From Citrus sinensis (taxonomy: Eukaryota > Streptophyta > Magnoliopsida > Sapindales > Rutaceae), in the NCBI RefSeq assembly GCF_022201045.2, contig NC_068557.1:23661501-23725500 (forward strand): a stretch of DNA of 64,000 nt, written 5' to 3'. Below the pieces are notes generated by a model. That model saw only the letters and a list, made by a program, of their open reading frames with translations, did not search any database and was not told where the DNA came from. Position 1 is the stretch's first letter; every line of letters begins with the position of its first letter. The position numbers and the translations under genes are program-made. Shown here piece by piece: positions 49,585 to 62,319 of this stretch.

Positions 49585-52132
49585 ATGTCTCCAATGGACT
49601 TAGTAATTTCTTTCAGAGGAGAAAAAAACAATATTGGCTTGATTCATCCTGAAGATTTTACTGTTGATAGAATAAGAACTGAGGCATTGAAGATAACTAG
49701 TGTACATGGGTTAGATGAAGTTGGAAAAATCATATTAAATATGATGAATCCAGAGAACAAAGTGAAAATTGTGTTAGATTCTGATTTTGGGTTAAAATGC
49801 TTAACTGGGATCCATAATTTGATGGGCTTAACTACATTTGAAGTTGATGGCATTCCAGTTTTATGCCCTCAATATCCAAATTCTCTGTTAATACATTCAT
49901 TGTTGTTTAACCTAGGAATATAGTTGCCTTCAGAAGTCATTAATACATTGAATAATCATTTTACTATTGTAGATTTACAAATAAGCACACCAAAAGTTAG
50001 CCATTCAATTAAAGATGAAGATGATTTATTATCGAACCGATCAGATAAAAGAATTCATAGTGATGGTGATGATGATGAGGAAGTTGTTGTGCAGCCACCA
50101 CCTATTGAAGATGATTTACTATCAGATTGGTCAGAGATTAACAATGATGATGGTGGTGGTGAACCATATGTTGGGTACACAAATGATATTGAGCCTGTTG
50201 AGGATAGCGATGATAATGAGGGCAGTAATAGTGATGCTGATGTATTACTGGATGATGATGCCAGGGAAGTTGAAATGGTTGTTAACTCTTCAGATGAAGA
50301 CAAAAATGCTGGCAGTGTGTAGTTTAGTGTTTATTTAGAGAAATATGAGTATAAATTAGATGCTGATGGGATTCATAGGCTAATAATGGGTGATGTGTTT
50401 ATAGATGTGGGTCATTTTAGGCAAGTGTTGCATGATATGATGGTTAGGAAAGGGTTTAACATTAACATAAAATATAGTGAATCAAGGAGATATTATGCAA
50501 CTTGTAAGGAGCATGGCTGTCCATAGTTTGTCAATGGTGGAAGATTGAATGAAAGAAATGGTTTTTGGTTGCGAGGGTATCACAAAAAGCATGAGTGTAG
50601 GCTTACGAAGCAATCTGTGAAAGTGGCCTCTACGTGGATTGCTGAAATGATAGAAGGACATGTTGCTATTGATCCTAATGTCATGATATCTCTTCTCAAG
50701 ACTTATATGCAGGAAAAATTCATATTGAAGATTGAGAAGCTGACAATGTTTAGGGCTAGAGAAAAAGCAAGGATTCTGGTGTATGGTGATCAATCTAAGG
50801 GCTATTAAAAGTTGTTTCAGTATGCTGCAGTTATTCATTAGGCTAATCTAGGACCTATGTGCAAGGTGCTTTGTGATACAGTCAATTATCCTGAAAAATA
50901 TCTGTTTCAGAGAATCTTTATTGCTTTTCTAGCACAAAAAAAATACTTTTCTGAATGTTTATAGACAGTTTATTAGAATAGATTGATGCCACTTGAAGGG
51001 GAAATATGGTGGAGTATTGTTGGCTGTTGTTGCTGCAGATGCTAATAAAGAGATTGTCCCATTGGCATTATTTGTATGCGAGATTGAGAATACTGAAATA
51101 TAGAGTTAGTTTCTTGAACACTTACACAATTATTTTGATGATGGAAGGCATGTAACATTCATTAGTAATAGACAAAAGGGGCTATTGAATGCAATCCCAA
51201 ACACATGGCCTTTTACATATCACAGGGCATGTTGTAGGCATGTGTATGCTAACTTTGCCAGAGACCATGCTGGTGCCAAATTACGAAATCTTTTCTGGAG
51301 GGCAGCTAAGAGCAGCAACAAACATGATTTTGATGAGGCAATGGCACTGATCAAAGATGAAAAGATAGAAGCTTATAATTAGTTGGAAAGAGAACTGCAG
51401 GGGTACACTTTGTCTATGCATGCATATGACAGAAACTGCAAGATAGAGAGAACTGATAATAATGCGTCTGAATGCTTTAACAATTGGATTTTGCCTTATA
51501 GAGATAGGCTTGTTTTGTCAATGCTTGAGGAGATTAGATGCAGACTTATGAAGAGATTTACAAAGAGAATAAATTAGGCAAATAGCTGGCTAAAAACTAT
51601 TGCTCCTAGAATTTACAAAGACCTGGATAAAACATACAAAAAAAGAGAGAAAATAATCGTGCACCCTTCAAAGACTTGAATTTTCAGGTCATTGATAATG
51701 CTTATTATCCAGCTAGAAGGTTTGTAGTAAAATTAGAAGACAAGACTTGTGATTGTGGGTATTGGAAAATTGCTTGCTTACCCTGCCCTCATGTCATGGC
51801 TAGCATAGATTATGCAAGACATGAAACTGAGGAGTATATTCCTTTTTTGCTTCACGAAGCAGGCTTATATTAATACTTACTCAGTTATGTTTAGTCTCAT
51901 TCCTGATGAGTGTACATGGTAGCATGGTGAAAGGCCAAATCCCCCAATTGTGCAGAAAAAAATTAGAAAGCCAAAGAAATGTAGGAATAGGGTAGCTACT
52001 GAACCTAAAAAACGCAGCAAGAAATTTTTTGTCAATTGCTCGGTTTGTGGTGGCTCAAACCATAATCTAAGATGTTATCCATTGAGGCCATCAGTTGCAA
52101 GGGCAGCTAGGACTACAAGTACTAATTCTTAG
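49585..52132 (+). pseudogene. MULE transposase pseudogene
   Basis: Begins MSPMDLVISFRGEKNNIGLI and runs through an acidic linker, a MuDR-type DNA-binding region (YESRRYYATCKEHGCP-like, with GYHKKHECRL), the DDE transposase core (LKGKYGGVLLAVVAADAN, FISNRQKGLLNA, NNASECFNNWILPYRD), a SWIM zinc finger (CDCGYWKIACLPCPHVMA) and a CCHC zinc knuckle (CSVCGGSNHNLRCYP). It cannot be translated. In-frame stops lie at 49921, 50320, 50524, 50806, 50839, 50984, 51101, 51107, 51380 and 51575, mostly TAG. One frame change falls near an A-run at 50938-50945, another between 51577 and 51676, and another between 51873 and 51950. The stop at 50984 replaces Gly of the catalytic DGCH motif. Confidence 0.92.
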
Positions 52133-52340
52133 TGAAGTACCAAAATGAGAAATACAATAATGACAAACTGTGTTCCAAGTGGTCCAAGTGAGGGCTCCAG
52201 TGCTGGATCAAAGGAAAAGAAACTTGCAAGTACTGCTGGACTAAGCAGAAAAAAAGGTTGAACTTGGTTGAATTTCTTTTCTTGTATTTCATAGTTCATA
52301 ACTGCATATATAGAAGCTTAATTTAATTTAAATTTTGTAA

Positions 52341-52640
52341 TGTAGGAAGGGCTGTAGGTGTCAGTTTATCCCAAGTCAACCAATCTCAAAATCCTTCACA
52401 AGCTTTAGCCGTAACAGGTGTTTTGTACTGAGTTTGATGCCCATTTTGTATGTTATAACTTCATTGTGAACAATTTGTGAACTATATATATGTGGTTTTA
52501 ATTTATTTTGTATTTCGTAATGTAAGAATGACTTCAGATGTTAGCTTATCACAAGTGAACCAATCCCAAAATCCATCACAACGATCGACTGCAACAGGTG
52601 CTTTGTAATGAGTTCGATGCTCAATTTTAGTTTCCTAAAC
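52341..52640 (+). repeat. Tandem duplication of a 3' exon-like segment in the MULE
   Basis: A segment encoding VSLSQVNQSQNPSQ and ending in an ACAGGTG splice-donor-like site (about 52345-52430) is repeated with changes at about 52523-52610 (VSLSQVNQSQNPSQ again). Both lie just after the transposase pseudogene and look like duplicated terminal exons. Confidence 0.6.
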
Positions 52641-53014
52641 TATGTTGTTTATCTTATTTCAACTTAACTTAATTATGCTCTTACATGAGCCAAACCAGAT
52701 TTTTTGAATGTGTTTTATTTGTTGGAACATGTATTATACGAGATTCTAATTTGTCATTCCAATATTTTGGATGTCTCTACTGGATTATTACTATTGAAGA
52801 AACATTATTTATTGGATGTGTTTTGTTGTAGATAAATTTTATTTATTGGATGTGTTCTGTTGAAGAAAATTTATTTCGTGGATGTGTTTTGTTTAGATGA
52901 TGGCTGTTTTAATTGGATTTTACAATTCAATTCCAGATTATTATTGATTACTTTCTCATGAAGACAATTACAAATACACATATTAGCACAATTAAGATAT
53001 ATTTAAGCTTTCCC

Positions 53015-53419
53015 TCAATGATTTTCAGCCTCTTTTTTTTTTTTCACCACCTTGTCAGCCAGCTTTGAGTTTTGCTCGTATGACATCTCCTCATTAGTAT
53101 CAGGATATATGAGAGATTCAGTAGTGAGCCATTCCCAAAAATCACAATGCTTCGCTCCACAATGCTTCCACTTGCATGGCCAAAACATTGCATTAGGATT
53201 TTGCAATGTAGTTGACACCAGAGTCACTGCCTGCACGCCACACTTATAATATTTTGGCTGGCATTTCTCTTTTTTGTATCTTTTGAATTCATTGACAGCC
53301 GAACTTGATGCTTCACTAGAGACTATTTTCAAATGAGAGTATTTGTTATTGTATTTGAAGTGAATGTTAGGTGTGTGGTGAAAGAGAGTAGGGGTGTGCT
53401 GTTGGTTTTGGGTTATCAA
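53015..53419 (-). pseudogene. GRF-type zinc-finger ORF inside the MULE
   Basis: A 134-codon open frame on the minus strand. It contains KCGVQAVTLV, then MFWPCKWKHCGAKHCDFWEW, matching the plant GRF-type zinc finger (C..G, C, C, [DN]FF-W order), followed by a Lys/Glu-rich tail. There is no ATG at the start (a TTG only; a stop lies just upstream in frame), so the gene has probably lost its start or first exon. GRF-finger frames are found beside transposases in some plant MULEs (established, general). No function can be assigned. Confidence 0.55.
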
Positions 53420-53515
53420 GGGATATCAAATTTTTTGTTTGTTACAATGTAATGCACGATTGATTTTTGGTTATAAAGGGATGGTAAATTTTTTGTTTGT
53501 TGCAAGGAAATGTGT
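53394..53515. repeat. Two-copy tandem repeat near the MULE right end
   Basis: Unit of about 66 bp containing GGTTAT..AGGGAT and AAATTTTTTGTTTGTTGCAA-like sequence, two copies (about 53396-53452 and 53462-53515). Confidence 0.55.
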
Positions 53516-53811
53516 TGCTGATATAGCTCATTATATAGCCAAAAATATAACTGTTATTGCCTCTAACAGATCTATTTTCATTTGCTTGATTTGTGGGGTA
53601 TTTCTGTCTTTCTGCGGTATTTTGAGTTTTAAGGGCATATTTGTCATTTCGCAACAATTTTGTTAGTTTGCAAATGGTGGCTGACGGAATAGTGGTAGGT
53701 AGATACATTTTGGTATTTTTGGGTGGATGAGTGATACACCTTAAAAGTATTGTAGTATTTTTTTTATAAAGGTGCATCTTTAGGGTACACGAATGATAAT
53801 TTTTTTTTTAA

Positions 53812-54751
53812 AGAAAAAGTCAATAGCAATTAAAACACTTATCTCTCTTTCTCCAATAAAAAGTAATAAAATATAAATTGAAGGGGGAGAAATCAACTCT
53901 CCAAATTTGAAGAGAGTGAATCATTTCTTATTTAAAGAATTTTAATTAGAGTGTCTTTTAGAACCTTAATTATTGACGTATCTCTTCAAATAAATAATAA
54001 AATCTTATTTGAAAAGTCTTTTGGTGATACTTTAACATCTTGGTCAGAGTCTTTTAAAATAACAGTACGAATCATAAGAACAACTTACTATTAAAATGTT
54101 TATCAACTTATTAATGTAGTAAATGGAAGAATAAAAGAGTAAGTTTCCTTTTCAAAAGATTTTCCAACTAAAAATAAGTTTTTAGTATTTGAATTAAAAA
54201 TTTTCTAAAAAAAATAGTAGTTATAACACTTCTCTTTCTTCTATTAATTCTATTAATGCCGCCAATAATCAAGTGAGAGAAGTCTTAATTCATTTACAAA
54301 ATCTTTTGACAGAAGTAACCAACCTGTTCCAGCTCGGGTGATTCGTGCTGGACGAGGGATGACTCGACCATGTCTTTCTAAACACTCTTAACGAGATAAT
54401 CATATGCGTGTTTTTATAAGTCTATTGTGGATGTCGTTTTCGAGTTATTATTTACATATAAATAATTTGACTGCAAATTTAACTCCTAAACTTAAAAGTT
54501 TTGTCACGCGACTTTCCCTATTATGGCATCAACGCCCACAACATCCCAATACAAACAGAAGAAAAGCCAAACAAATAACCTAACGCCCACTCAATTCTCA
54601 TACACACAGGCCATCATCGACGGCCCCGGCCACTAATCAATAATCATAAGTTAACGCCCCCAAAAATCCTCTTCTTTTTCTTTTAATTATTCTATACTAT
54701 ACTCACATATAAATCCAACCATCTCTCTGAAATCAACTCAATTCAATTCAA
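53812..54751. other. Spacer and promoter of VIT copy B
   Basis: AT-rich spacer with no gene. TATAAAT at 54708-54714 lies close to the start codon; the upstream TATACTATAC at 54692-54701 may be the working TATA box. Neither can be fixed from sequence alone. Confidence 0.45.
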
Positions 54752-56449
54752 ATGGCAAACATAGAGCCGGAGAAGCAGACCCTTCTCAACCAGCACAGAG
54801 AGAAACACTTCACCGCCGGCGAGATCGTGCGCGACGTGATCATCGGGGTATCCGACGGTCTCACCGTGCCCTTTGCCCTCGCTGCCGGGTTATCCGGAGC
54901 CAATGCCACGTCGTCCATCGTCCTCACCGCTGGCATCGCCGAGGTGGCCGCCGGCGCCATTTCCATGGGACTCGGCGGGTATTTAAGGCTACTCACCACT
55001 AATGAATGACTGTATATATATTTGAATCTATTATCAGGGTGGTCTTAAACACTTTATTCGCATCATACAACTCAAACTATTATTCTTTCTTACACGTGAC
55101 AATTGAATATTCATGCAGGTATCTGGCGGCTAAGAGTGAAGCTGATCATTATGCCAGGGAGTTGAAAAGAGAGCAAGAAGAGATCATCACTGTTCCTGAT
55201 ACAGGTATGTTACGTTATGCTTTTTTATTTACTTTTTTTACTAATTAATCAATCATATTAATATTATTATATTGTCCATTGGCGTGGTGGGGTGCGTTCC
55301 GGTGGGTCCATTTTGTTCTGAAATTGCAGAAGCGGCTGAAGTGGCGGGGATACTGGCGGACTATGGGATAGAGCCACATGAATACGGACCTGTTGTTAAT
55401 GCTCTAAGGAAGAAGCCTCAAGCTTGGCTTGAATTTATGATGAAGTGAGTAACACCGTTTATCTTAATAGTAATATTATTTTTATTTTTTTTACCGTCCG
55501 AGTTACTGCTGTTCAAATAGTATACGTATGCATTCGTACGCACACTCTGCTTATTGGGAAAAGTTGAATCAGCTTCTGAAACGACAACACCATGTGCTGG
55601 TAAGATAAGAAAGCGCGGTGCTGACTGCTTAAATAAGCCATTTGCCCCTGTTGTTTATCTGCTGCTGTTTATTTATTTATTTGTTATAATACCACGCAAT
55701 ACGGCAACCGCTGCTTAGTTAGTTTGCTAGCTTTGCTTCTTCTTATCCAACTTGGGAACTAGAGATTTGTCTTTATGACACAAAACTGGATGCTTATCTT
55801 GGACACTTCCTCATTGAACCTCGATTTATTCAAAGCACTGATGATAGCACTTCAGATTTCTATAAACGGAGGGATAAGTCATAAGAGGATATCCTTCTTC
55901 AATTTAAAAACAACAATATTATTAGTAGTCTTGCTGATTAATTTGATATTAGAGAAGTAAAGTCTGAATGCTTTAAGCGATAGTGTTTTATTGGTTATTC
56001 TAAAAAAAAAGAAAACAAGTCATATTGGCGATTGAGCTTCAGCCCACTCTTACAAACTTGGTTCTGCCTATAATTTCAGTATTTCTTCGACCTAGTAGTA
56101 TTGAGTGCTTGGGAAACAGTAACGAAAGATATTGGCTGCGATTTGTGAATGCAGGTTTGAATTGGGATTGGAGAAGCCAGATCCAAGAAGAGCATTGCAT
56201 AGCGCACTAACCATCGCAATTGCTTATGTGTTGGGGGGAATGGTACCCCTTATTCCTTACATGTTCATTCCCAGAGCTACCGATGCCGTGCTTGCATCAG
56301 TCGCTGTAACCTTGGTGGCATTGCTGATTTTTGGCTATGCCAAGGGTTACTTCACAGGAAATAAACCTGTCAAAAGTGCGCTCCAAACTGCCTTCATCGG
56401 AGCCATTGCATCCGCTGCTGCTTTTGGCATGGCCAAGGCCGTAGCTTAA
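54752..56449 (+). CDS. VIT1: Vacuolar iron transporter, VIT1 family, copy B
   Basis: Four exons: 54752-54978, 55119-55204, 55330-55444, 56155-56449; 240 aa. Intron positions are the same as in copy A, and exons 2 and 3 have identical lengths (86 and 115 bases), showing tandem duplication. The N-terminus EPEKQTLLNQHREKHFTAGE is close to Arabidopsis VIT1, so this copy is the likelier orthologue. Metal-path residues are conserved: D35, M72, E94, E97, E105, E108, M141, M142, E145. Expected on the vacuolar membrane, loading Fe2+ in exchange for H+. Copies A and B differ most in the N-terminal tail and the last two membrane segments. Confidence 0.96.
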
Positions 56450-57454
56450 AAACGTGTTGTTTATGTAATATTTCCTACCTGCAAATTTGTGTTGTTTTCT
56501 AGTGTAGTGAATTTATTTTTGCAAAAAATGGAACAATCAACGGAAAAATTGCCTGGGAATGCTATCCTCCGGCCTTACAACAGCCTAAATCCTTGGTCCA
56601 AAAAAATGCATAACAACAACGTAAGACTTCATTACGAAGCTTTGACTAAAAACTGTGAATTTGATATTCTTCTGTAGATGAATGGACAAATTAAATCATG
56701 AACATTGCAGTTCACAAAGGACTAACAGTGAATTGATGATGATGAACAGTACAACAAAATCAAAGGATTTGGCACGAAGTCTGCTGTCTAAATGTAGTTA
56801 TACCATGATCAGCACTAATCAATACTCTGGCAAATTCAAGTTCTAGAAAATCACAAAAATTTTGAAATTAACAACATTTGCAGACACAGACAGAGAGAGA
56901 AGATCAATAGATAGGGGTTGAAGTAATGCCTCTAGGCCCAAAGATCTAAACCAGATACATACAAAGGTAGAGAATGTGCGATTGTATAGCAGGTGAATGT
57001 GTAGTAACAACACCTTAGTGCAATATGGAAATACAGCGTTTCCATCAAATTAATACAGATTTGAGACGAACTATATTTGGTTAAAAATGCAAAGCCACAA
57101 TATAAAGTGGCATCCGCAGCAGTTTCTTTATACAGCTATAAGAAAATCATATGACACAATTACCACGCCATTTCTCCCCAGTAGCCAGACGGAGAAAATC
57201 AAGTAATCATGCCAAGATCTGTCCACATAACAAATAACCTTTGCCCATCAGATTAAACTTCGAGGTCAAATCAACATAAACTTCAGAGAAAAGGTTCAAA
57301 TTGCTAAAATGTCTCAAATAAGATAAGAGATCTCCATGACTAGTAGTAAATCATATGCATGCCAAAATAGTCACAGGTAGCGACTTACAGTAAATTGATG
57401 AAGTGTTCCCAAGGATATCCTCCCCACCAAAAATTTGATAACTTTCTTCAGTGT
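56450..57454. other. Convergent 3' region of VIT copy B and HSFA8
   Basis: 3'UTRs of two converging genes. A short open frame at 56489-56677 resembles nothing known. No repeat seen. Confidence 0.6.
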
Positions 57455-60400
57455 TTAAAGTTTGTAATTACTTTCAGAAGCCAAAAGTTCTATTTTCTGA
57501 GTCAGAAACTCCAAGTGTCGGGCATTCTCCAGTTCATTGTCAAAGTTCTGAGATTTGTCCAATTCTTGTAGTAAAAGTTCCAAATTATTAAGCCTCTCCA
57601 ACTCAGAACCAGATACTGCTGGCTCAGCTTCCATGTCTACGTCAGTATGTCCTTCTTTATCCACTTCTTTATCTTTATCTACCTGAGTATCTTCAGAATT
57701 ATCCAAAATTGGATTAGCTAAAAGAAGCTTTTCCCATTCACCATCATTATGTAAATCCAGTGGAATGAATGGGGCCTGATTTTCATCCATTAGCATTTTC
57801 AAGAAATCAATATTCATGAATACGTCTTTCATGCCGTCAGAAGTATCAGATGCCATTTGGTTTCCTGAATCTGTCACTGGTTTGAGAACAGGCTTCGGTG
57901 TTTCATCTATTGGTGGGTGATATCTTACTAACATATTATCAGAAGCTATTGGTTCACCAACCTCTGTAACTTCTTCGAGCATAGTGCCTGCTTCAGCCAT
58001 GCGCCAGTTATTTTCTTTTGGTTGGAGTAGCTGAACCAAAAAACTTGGATTTTGCATGGCCATCACTAAGAATGACAACATCTGCTGCTGGCTTTTTTCC
58101 ATTCCTTGAACACGGTCCCTCAAGAGAACCAACTTATTATCTGCAGTCTCCTGGTACTGCCTAAGTTTCAGCAACTCCTGTGTAAGTGCATTTTTACCAG
58201 CCTTCAAATTCTCAACTTCCTTCCACAGTGCCGAATGGTCAATTTTCTCACATGGTTCAACCAACTTTTCTGACTGCTGCAATGATTTTCGCTGCTCAGA
58301 CCCTTGAGTATTTTTCCTTCTACAAATATTGTTCAACAAATGCTTCTGATCTCTAACGAATCCATCATTTGCAAATTCCCAACGGTCTGTGTCGATTTTT
58401 CTAAACCCCTGGGAAAAGCTAAAAGTAAGTAATTGTTTCAACGATAACTGATATTTCAAATAATTTAATTTCAAAGACATGCATTCACATGTGCAAACTC
58501 AGACATGTGACCGAACACAAGACAACACATGAATTTCTGCTATTACATAAGCAAATACTGTTGTTACCAGTAGCCCTTATTGAAAGCCTGAACTGGGTCT
58601 TGTGACTAACGAATTACACTTATTACCTACAACAAAAGATGCTCCCACCGTCCTTAAGGAGGACTTCTGGAACATTACTCTTATCTAACGGTAATGTCTG
58701 AAGATGACACGATCTAAAATTATCCAACGGTTAGAGATATCAAATTAAGAAATGCAAGCAAGGACAATGAACTGTTAAAACTTTCTAGAAAAAATGCCAT
58801 AACAGATATCTTAAGATGATTGTGCTTTTGATCATGGCTAGAAGAAGGCGTCACTAATAAGGTCAGAGACTCAGAGGTCATGGAAACAAAAAGATAAGAC
58901 AGAACAAGTTTTGCATTTTTTTTTCCCTTTTGGAAAAAATAACCACAGATCAGGAAACTACATTTCTCGCATTCAAAAAAGAACAAATCTGATTTTATCA
59001 AAATTTGTTATGCTTCCACTTTATTGTGACCATTTCAGATTCTGCACTCGAAGTTACAGAGAATGATATCATATCCGTCCTTTCTGCCATACAAATGACA
59101 AGGAGAATGATGGCCCTCCCTCTCCTCATCTCAGATATTGCAACCATGGGACTATCAACTGGCATATTTAAGACCAAGCAGTTATTAGTCCAAGAATTCA
59201 ATTTCTTAATATGAATCTTAAAACCTTGCAAAAGTCAATGGTAATAACTCAAGAAACAATTAGGCTCTGTACAATCATTGCTTAATGCCACAAACTATGG
59301 CAGATTCCATACTTCAGAATAAAAGGGAATGAATGCCCTAGAGTCATAGTAAGGGCATTAGGTTTCACCCATCATTATCAACCTTAACAAGGTTATGTAA
59401 GAATTCAATGGTACACAATATTTTTAGCCAAAACAGTTATAACTGAAAAAAAATTAAGCGCTATCCATGTTACCTATACAAAAAATTTCCAACACAACAG
59501 TCTACACATCACTCCTAATTAGCAGACAAGGACTGCAAGAAATAACTGCCTAATAACAACATTCATCCCCAATAATTGAATGCATACTACCACAATCAAG
59601 AAAGTATTGTGAACCATAGTTGTGAAAGACCAATTTGTTTCTGTTTCTCATTAAACACATCTTTCGGGAGCTAAAATAAAAGTCACTGCAGCAATCACCT
59701 AACACTCGAAAACCTTCTAAACTTTCAACTGAATCAAATGGAATAAAAAATAAACTACTTTCAAGAAGGAGAACTTCATCCAATCTTATAAACGCTCATC
59801 ATGAATCATGGAAAATATCTCATAAAGTGTAGGAAAATTGATGCTTATCAAAACAAACATGAAATCTTTGGTAAACCCATCTAACAACCAGATTAGCCCT
59901 GCATTCTCCCATCCTTAATTAACAGAATTGAAAGATTCTTTAAACATAAAGAGAGAATTCTGGAACAGGTCAAGCCAAAAGCAACAAGTAGGCACAGCAA
60001 TGCCAAGAGAATTGCTCTTAAGGAACATAGTTTATGCACGGAAAATCAGAGAGATGTGATATAAATATTCTATTTTGTAGGTATCAAAGATCAGTGCATG
60101 AATATTCAAAAATTTGAAAGGAATTAGTACTAAAAGATATAGAACGACGAGCCACCAAAACCAGACTATATCAACACTTTGACCCATGAGGCTCAACAGG
60201 CATCAAGGGTTAAGCATTGGAGTGGTCTTCTTCCATACTAAAAGGTCAGACAATAAAAAATAATTTTTAAACAAAACAAAAAGTAGAAGTAAATAAAAGA
60301 ATAACATTAAATCAATTGAGTTTTCCTTGCATGATTTAATATATCATAGTCTTCAGTTCACTCAACTTGAACCAAAATTTATGTCATAAAGCAGTGTCAC

Positions 60401-60948
60401 AAATTCCTCAACTTCTATATATTACTAATAGATTAGATGAACAAAATTACAAATTATTCAAATTCTTAGAGCCAATGAGCAATTTTTTCAGAAAGCCAAC
60501 AAAACAACAAGAGAACATAGATTAGAGCACAACCTAAAAAGCGATCCAGAATCTCATAATAAAAGATGTAATTACTCAAAAACAAAACAGAGAATTCTCA
60601 CTAACCCAATAACAATCCCAACTCAAGCACAAACACCCATTTCCAAAAATCTCCACATAATTCCAAGAAAGAAAAATCAAAACAAAAACTGAAATGTAAA
60701 ATTTCCCATAAGAGCAAAACAAAGCTCACATAGATATTGAGTTGCCTGATGAAGCTGGAGAAGTTACGGTGCTTGAAGTACCTAGGCAACAACTGAACTG
60801 AAAACTCAGTCACATCCCATATGACAAAACTCTCATTGCTTTGACCCCAAGAGATTATCGAGTCGGTTGACTCATCATCAACCATCTCATAGCATTTGTT
60901 TAGAAAAGGCGCCACTGAATTGGACCCGTCATCGTTAGATTTCACCAT
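57455..60948 (-). CDS. HSFA8: Heat shock transcription factor A8
   Basis: Two exons on the minus strand, 60730-60948 and 57455-58408; 390 aa. The single 2.3-kb intron interrupts the DNA-binding domain after RQLNIY, the invariant plant HSF position. The DNA-binding domain covers about residues 12-105 ([28 protein letters not shown]). The HR-A/B oligomerisation coiled coil is about 132-199 ([20 protein letters not shown] to [17 protein letters not shown]) with the class A insert. [14 protein letters not shown] (295-308) is a candidate AHA activation motif, and [11 protein letters not shown] (372-382) a nuclear export signal. The start [20 protein letters not shown] and overall length point to HSFA8, a divergent class A member linked to oxidative-stress sensing. 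Confidence 0.94.
58409..60729 (-). other. HSFA8 intron
   Basis: 2,321 bp, GTGAGC...CCCAG. No embedded gene, snoRNA boxes or clear transposon seen. Confidence 0.6.
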
Positions 60949-60989
60949 TTTCAGACAATTATTTTCTCAGAAACCAAGAAAAACCACAA

Positions 60990-62310
60990 GCCAGAATAAT
61001 AAATATCAAGAGAACTGAGATGTACCCTTTTAAATTAAAAGAGGGACAAGGGTAAATCCGGAATTCTAAAAAAAGGAATTGTACGGCTTAATATCGTGCC
61101 AACTGCCAAGTTAGGAATATTACTAGGAAATCAGAACTTGTTGGGGAAGTGCATGGATAATAACCTCGAGCCCATGATTTGTTATAGAAACCACAAATAA
61201 GATGTAATTTGCTGTTTATTTAAAATTAAGGTCCAGATCCAATAGAGTGGCTTCTTTAGAATTTATCTCCTAAATTTAAATTTCAATAAGTGAGAATTAA
61301 TTTGGAAAAAAATAAAAACAAACTTGCTATTTATTTCAACATAGTTTTCTGCAATCCAATCACACAAGAAATTTGTTAAGAAAATGAGCCATTTGAAACT
61401 TTAAGTTTAGGGGAAAATTTCTCAAAATGAAACTGTAGTTCCAAAAATATATTGTTTAAGATCAATTGAATGATTAGTTCTCATTACAATTCCATTATAA
61501 TTTTTTAAATTAATAAAGATTAAGAAAATAAAAATTTAATCTACAATTATTCAGTTAAATTTCTTTAAAATTGATTGATTAGACGAAATCTTTTCATCTA
61601 GAGATTTGTTTTGGCATTTTTTTCAAATATTAATGCTTAAATGGTAAATCATTTTAAAAAATTGATTCCGGTTTTGTTCACCAATTTATTATTTTAAAAG
61701 ATAAAATAAATAAATAATTTTTCATACCAGTTGTTCATGTTAGATTTCATTAAAATTTAGTTGATAGAGGCATGTATTCTTGTTACAAAAATTTAAATTA
61801 AATCTTATTTGTTTTTGCTTTTATATGTATAGTAAATATTTGAACGATGATAGCAACATATTTTAAAGGAAATTTAACGGTAGGGACTAGGGAAGAAAGC
61901 CACATGAAAAGAAAAAGTAAATGTATCCTTGTGATTTTACTAAATTTTAGGGGCTCATATGATATTACTCCGAAACGGGAGAGGCAAAAGATATTTGTAG
62001 ACAGGATCGGCTGCCATTCGATTGTTACGACTTACGAGCTGTGGCCAATAGCATAGTAACAAGTGTGCCCAAGGACTGATTTTACTTAATTGTCGTGTTG
62101 GCAAAGAGGAAGGAAGTTGGAAAGTGGAGTTGGGCAGGGTCGAGTGCGCGTCAGACTCAGAACCCTTGTCTTGGTCTTTCTTTTGAATTTTCTTGGTCTC
62201 ATCTCATTTAAAAAGACTTTCCCTTATTTCGTTTTTTTCCCCGAAAAAAATAGAAATTCTTTTACAGGTTAGTAGTATTGTAACAAGAAATGTTAAAGGT
62301 TCAAAAGTGA
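60990..62310. other. Upstream of HSFA8, no gene seen
   Basis: HSFA8 leader and promoter side, then AT-rich spacer. I did not find a convincing cluster of heat-shock elements. Confidence 0.5.
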
Positions 62311-62319
62311 AAATAAGAT

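Larger units (their letters stand above)
48620..53802. mobile_element. Mutator-like element (MULE) carrying a decayed transposase
   Basis: About 5.2 kb. Terminal inverted repeats of some 150-170 bp: left from GGGAAATTATCATTCGTGTA; the right end reads the same on the minus strand from about 53802 inward (ATTATCATTCGTGTACCCTA, GTGTATCACTCATCCACCCA, CCACTATTCCG). A possible 9-bp duplication TTTTTTTAA (48611-48619, 53803-53811) is low-complexity, so exact ends are uncertain. Inside are a broken MuDR-type transposase on the plus strand and a GRF-type zinc-finger frame on the minus strand. It separates the two VIT genes. Confidence 0.85.

Noticed and set aside
49585-52132. In-frame TAG codons as possible recoding or readthrough
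   Set aside because: TAA and TGA stops and at least three frame changes are also present, and plant nuclear genes use the standard code; decay explains it.
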